A DNA stretch of 7,536 bases from VRUB01 sp046758085 (GTDB lineage Bacteria; Pseudomonadota; Gammaproteobacteria; Acidiferrobacterales; SPGG2), in NCBI GenBank assembly GCA_046758085.1, contig JBHHZP010000165.1, positions 1 to 7,536 of the forward strand, read 5' to 3'. Every line of letters starts with the position of its first letter. Position 1 is the first letter of the stretch. A program made the translations under genes and the position numbers. This document shows, one piece after another, positions 5,881-7,536 of this stretch. A model generated the notes under the pieces. The model made no database searches. It was not told where the DNA came from and saw only the letters and a program-made list of their open reading frames with translations.

Positions 5881-7389
5881 CCCGTGCTTTGGGCAATATA
5901 GCCGCAATCGCTGGCTCCCGGCGGTGCCTTCCAAGCTAATCTCATTGCCTCCGTAGTCGCGAATCACGCTCTCCGTCCGATTGGCCTTCGTCACCGGGCT
6001 TTTGGTCTGCGGGTTGGGCACGGCACCGGTAATGACAGGACGGTCCAGATCGCCGCCGACACATGCCCAGAGGACCTCGGTGCCCTTGTGCAGCGGAAAG
6101 TGCGCGCCGTAGCCGGGGCCCGCATACGGCTGGGACATGCGGATGTATCGCGACGCCTTGCCGTCGCCGGTTCCGGTCAGGTCGAATGGCACGACCACCT
6201 TGTAGCGGCCCTGGTCGTCGATCTCGGCGTGCTCGCCGTCGCCGGCCGCGTCCACCTTGGCGTTCATGACGCCGTGCAGCCTCGGCTTCGGCGTCAGCCG
6301 CGCCGGCCGGAAGGGCACATCCGAAGGAATCGACGTGAACTCGTTGCGATAGGCAACGTTCGTCTCGTCGCTTGCGCTACCACCCGGGAGGCCGTCGATG
6401 CCCGGCGCGCTCTGGCTGCCCACGTGACGCACGCGGGTGAACAGATACTGCTGGTCGAAGTCGCTGCGATAGTGATCCTCCAGCGTATAGCAGAAGCCGC
6501 TGCGAAAGGCGACGCAGTCGCTCTCCCCGAAAAAGAGATTCTCTTGGGACAGCATCTGCTCCGCGCGAATCCGGGCAAGGCGTTTGCCTTCGTCGCTGGT
6601 CCTGAAGTGGTCGCCGTACTCGGAGATCACCCCGCCGTCGCTGTCCTCCGCGGCCTCGGGATACCGCGCCATGAGCTCGGCGCTGGGGTTTCGATAGTTG
6701 TAGTCCCTGAGGATCACGTTCCTGGGCACCCGCCTTCGGCGGCAGACCAGCGCCTGAACCGACTCCTCCTCGACGCTGTGCAGCCCGGAGGGCGTACGAT
6801 AGACGATCGCGCTCTCACCGGGGATCGGGCCGAAGGCAACGTTGCCGTCGGCCATGACCAGCTTTTCCCCGGCCTCGGTGTATTCGAAGAAGTAGAAGAT
6901 GCCCTCGTGTTCCATGAGGCGGGAAATAAAATTGAAATCGGTTTCTTCGTATTGAACGACGTACTCGCGCGGATCGTAGGTCCCCGTCAGGCGAAATTCG
7001 TAATCGTCGGACGTGAGACCCGAATCCTCGAGCTCGTCACCTATGATTTCGTCGATCGACTTATCCTGGAAAATCTGGTTCTGGCGGCGTTGGGTCAACA
7101 ACCACAGCCGCGGCACAAGCACGGCACGGTAACAGGTGTAGTACGGCCCTTGTTCCGCCTGCTCGAAGCTCGCGAGGATGCCGTGGAGTTTCAGCAGCTC
7201 GCCCTTGCGGTCGATGCCGAGAAACGCGGGCTGGCTCAGGATTTCCGCGAGATCGAGCGCGGGATCCTCGGAGATCAGTTCGATCCGAAACTCGTAGAGG
7301 CGGGAGATCTCCTCTTCGCCTTCGAACCCGATGACGCGCAGCGCGCCGTCGTCAACGGCGTCGCTATGAAAGGAAAAGGTCGTGTGCAT
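5224..7389 (-). CDS. vgrG: T6SS spike protein VgrG with an AT-rich, lysine-rich C-terminal extension
   Basis: A 721-residue VgrG, the trimeric spike that sits on the Hcp tube and is fired from the cell by the T6SS. Residues 1 to about 330 are the gp27-like region, with the hallmark DFNFISRLMEHEGIFYFFEY (151-170) and a Y-x-H...EGKRLA segment (258-272). Residues 371-460 are the gp5-like OB fold (GRYKVVVPFD, SRYIRMSQPYAGPGYGAHFP, GTEVLW, DRPVITGAVPNP). The shaft follows: glycines recur exactly every eight residues from G526 to G606, the gp5-type beta-helix. Residues 619-706 are Lys/Glu-rich and probably helical, then a last strand GPIKVKGGQINLG (709-721). The ATG at 7389 gives the expected VgrG N-terminus and follows GGGGCAGGGGGG. 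The protein has no recognisable toxin domain, so I read it as a structural VgrG. From about residue 500 onward the DNA is AT-rich, unlike the rest of the gene. VgrG C-termini are known to decide adaptor and cargo specificity, consistent with the DUF2169 gene directly downstream. Confidence 0.97.
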   Translation of the reverse strand: MHTTFSFHSDAVDDGALRVIGFEGEEEISRLYEFRIELISEDPALDLAEILSQPAFLGIDRKGELLKLHGILASFEQAEQGPYYTCYRAVLVPRLWLLTQRRQNQIFQDKSIDEIIGDELEDSGLTSDDYEFRLTGTYDPREYVVQYEETDFNFISRLMEHEGIFYFFEYTEAGEKLVMADGNVAFGPIPGESAIVYRTPSGLHSVEEESVQALVCRRRRVPRNVILRDYNYRNPSAELMARYPEAAEDSDGGVISEYGDHFRTSDEGKRLARIRAEQMLSQENLFFGESDCVAFRSGFCYTLEDHYRSDFDQQYLFTRVRHVGSQSAPGIDGLPGGSASDETNVAYRNEFTSIPSDVPFRPARLTPKPRLHGVMNAKVDAAGDGEHAEIDDQGRYKVVVPFDLTGTGDGKASRYIRMSQPYAGPGYGAHFPLHKGTEVLWACVGGDLDRPVITGAVPNPQTKSPVTKANRTESVIRDYGGNEISLEGTAGSQRLRLYCPKHGTEIVLGNSVKIKSGSDWHALIEGQKNDEIFGSLELKVGGDIKEFFVGYSMKHTGGWKHENIVGASTKIIGGGKVETIIGAEDKRIVGVKREITKGAVYKRHYGKEYKFPGVGKVEKAPNFLQAIKDYKASRKISMEIIEAKQIVKSKTRTIKHIKEEIDKIESLTVYADSEEHKVKENKLKVHGMYLEDCRKKVTKAQRILQKASGPIKVKGGQINLG
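5572..5814 (-). repeat. Octapeptide (x-x-G-x-x-x-x-x) beta-helix repeats in VgrG
   Basis: Glycine occurs at residues 526, 534, 542, 550, 558, 566, 574, 582, 590, 598 and 606: eleven in a row at an exact spacing of eight. Several are preceded by hydrophobic pairs (IVG, IIG, FVG). This matches the VXGXXXXX octad of the T4 gp5 needle, in which three chains wrap into a triangular beta-prism. The DNA itself is not obviously repetitive, so this is a protein-level repeat. Confidence 0.85.
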
Positions 7390-7536
7390 CCCCCCTGCCC
7401 CGTTTTGTCGAAGGTTGACTCATTGATCGGCCGGCCCCCCACCGGGCGATGCTATTTCGAAGGGTGCTTTGGCAAGACGCTGCGGGCTCGTCATGTGTTG
7501 CCTGCGGAGCCACAATGGCCCCCCAAGTTTCGGCAA
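7390..7536. other. Leader region upstream of vgrG, no confidently recognised gene
   Basis: These 147 bases precede vgrG. On the minus strand a frame is open from the right edge (7536) to a TGA at 7422-7420 and would end MTSPQRLAKAPFEIASPGGG plus a few residues. It could be the tail of another gene ending 30 nt before vgrG, but 38 codons with no family signature are not enough to call it. A GGCCGGCC palindrome lies at 7429-7436. I see no convincing promoter; a TTGCCA/TAGCAT pair on the minus strand (7470-7475 and 7449-7454) has a spacer of only 15. A purine-rich run just before the ATG (7390-7401) is the probable weak ribosome binding site. Confidence 0.5.

Noticed and set aside
7449..7475. 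Possible sigma70 promoter (TTGCCA, 15-base spacer, TAGCAT) on the minus strand before vgrG
   Set aside because: The spacer is too short and the -10 match is weak; in GC-rich DNA this is within chance.

Overview
The window holds one tightly packed minus-strand gene cluster that reads right to left. It encodes a type VI secretion (T6SS) spike and cargo-loading cassette: VgrG (7389-5224), a DUF2169 adaptor fused to a pentapeptide-repeat domain (5195-2811), a second, almost pure pentapeptide-repeat protein (2818-884), a DUF3540 protein (868-329), and the N-terminal 106 codons of a DUF4150/PAAR-like protein that runs off the left edge (319-1). Most of the sequence is GC-rich (about 65% in the 60-base lines I counted, such as 6001-6060 and 1861-1920). 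With these families, this points to a Gram-negative, high-GC bacterium, probably a proteobacterium. I cannot name the genus from the sequence.

Layout. 7390-7536 is a short leader with no confidently recognised gene; a minus-strand frame is open from the right edge to a stop at 7420. The five genes follow with gaps or overlaps of 28 nt, -8 nt, 15 nt and 9 nt, and I saw no terminator between them, so they most likely form one transcript. Two junctions look translationally coupled: the DUF2169 stop overlaps the next start (ATGGATGA), and the DUF3540 stop lies inside the Shine-Dalgarno sequence of the DUF4150 gene. All plus-strand open frames are shadows; many arise from the repetitive pentapeptide coding DNA read backwards.

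How the genes may work together. VgrG forms the trimeric tip on the Hcp tube. The DUF4150 protein is a PAAR-like point that would cap a spike. DUF2169 proteins are known adaptors that load effectors onto a cognate VgrG. The role of the pentapeptide proteins and DUF3540 is not established. Here DUF3540 looks like a miniature spike: an OB-fold-like barrel, short beta repeats, and a last strand ending like that of VgrG (GDVKIDGRKIHLG versus GPIKVKGGQINLG). No toxin or immunity gene is visible. The cargo is either beyond the left edge, possibly fused to the DUF4150 protein, or is one of the pentapeptide proteins.

Main points to check: (1) the resemblance of DUF3540 to the VgrG distal spike; (2) the AT-rich C-terminal third of VgrG (about 37% GC over 5281-5580), which looks like a swapped module; (3) an exact 8-residue glycine repeat in the VgrG shaft; (4) a pentapeptide helix of about 119 repeats that keeps one register throughout.
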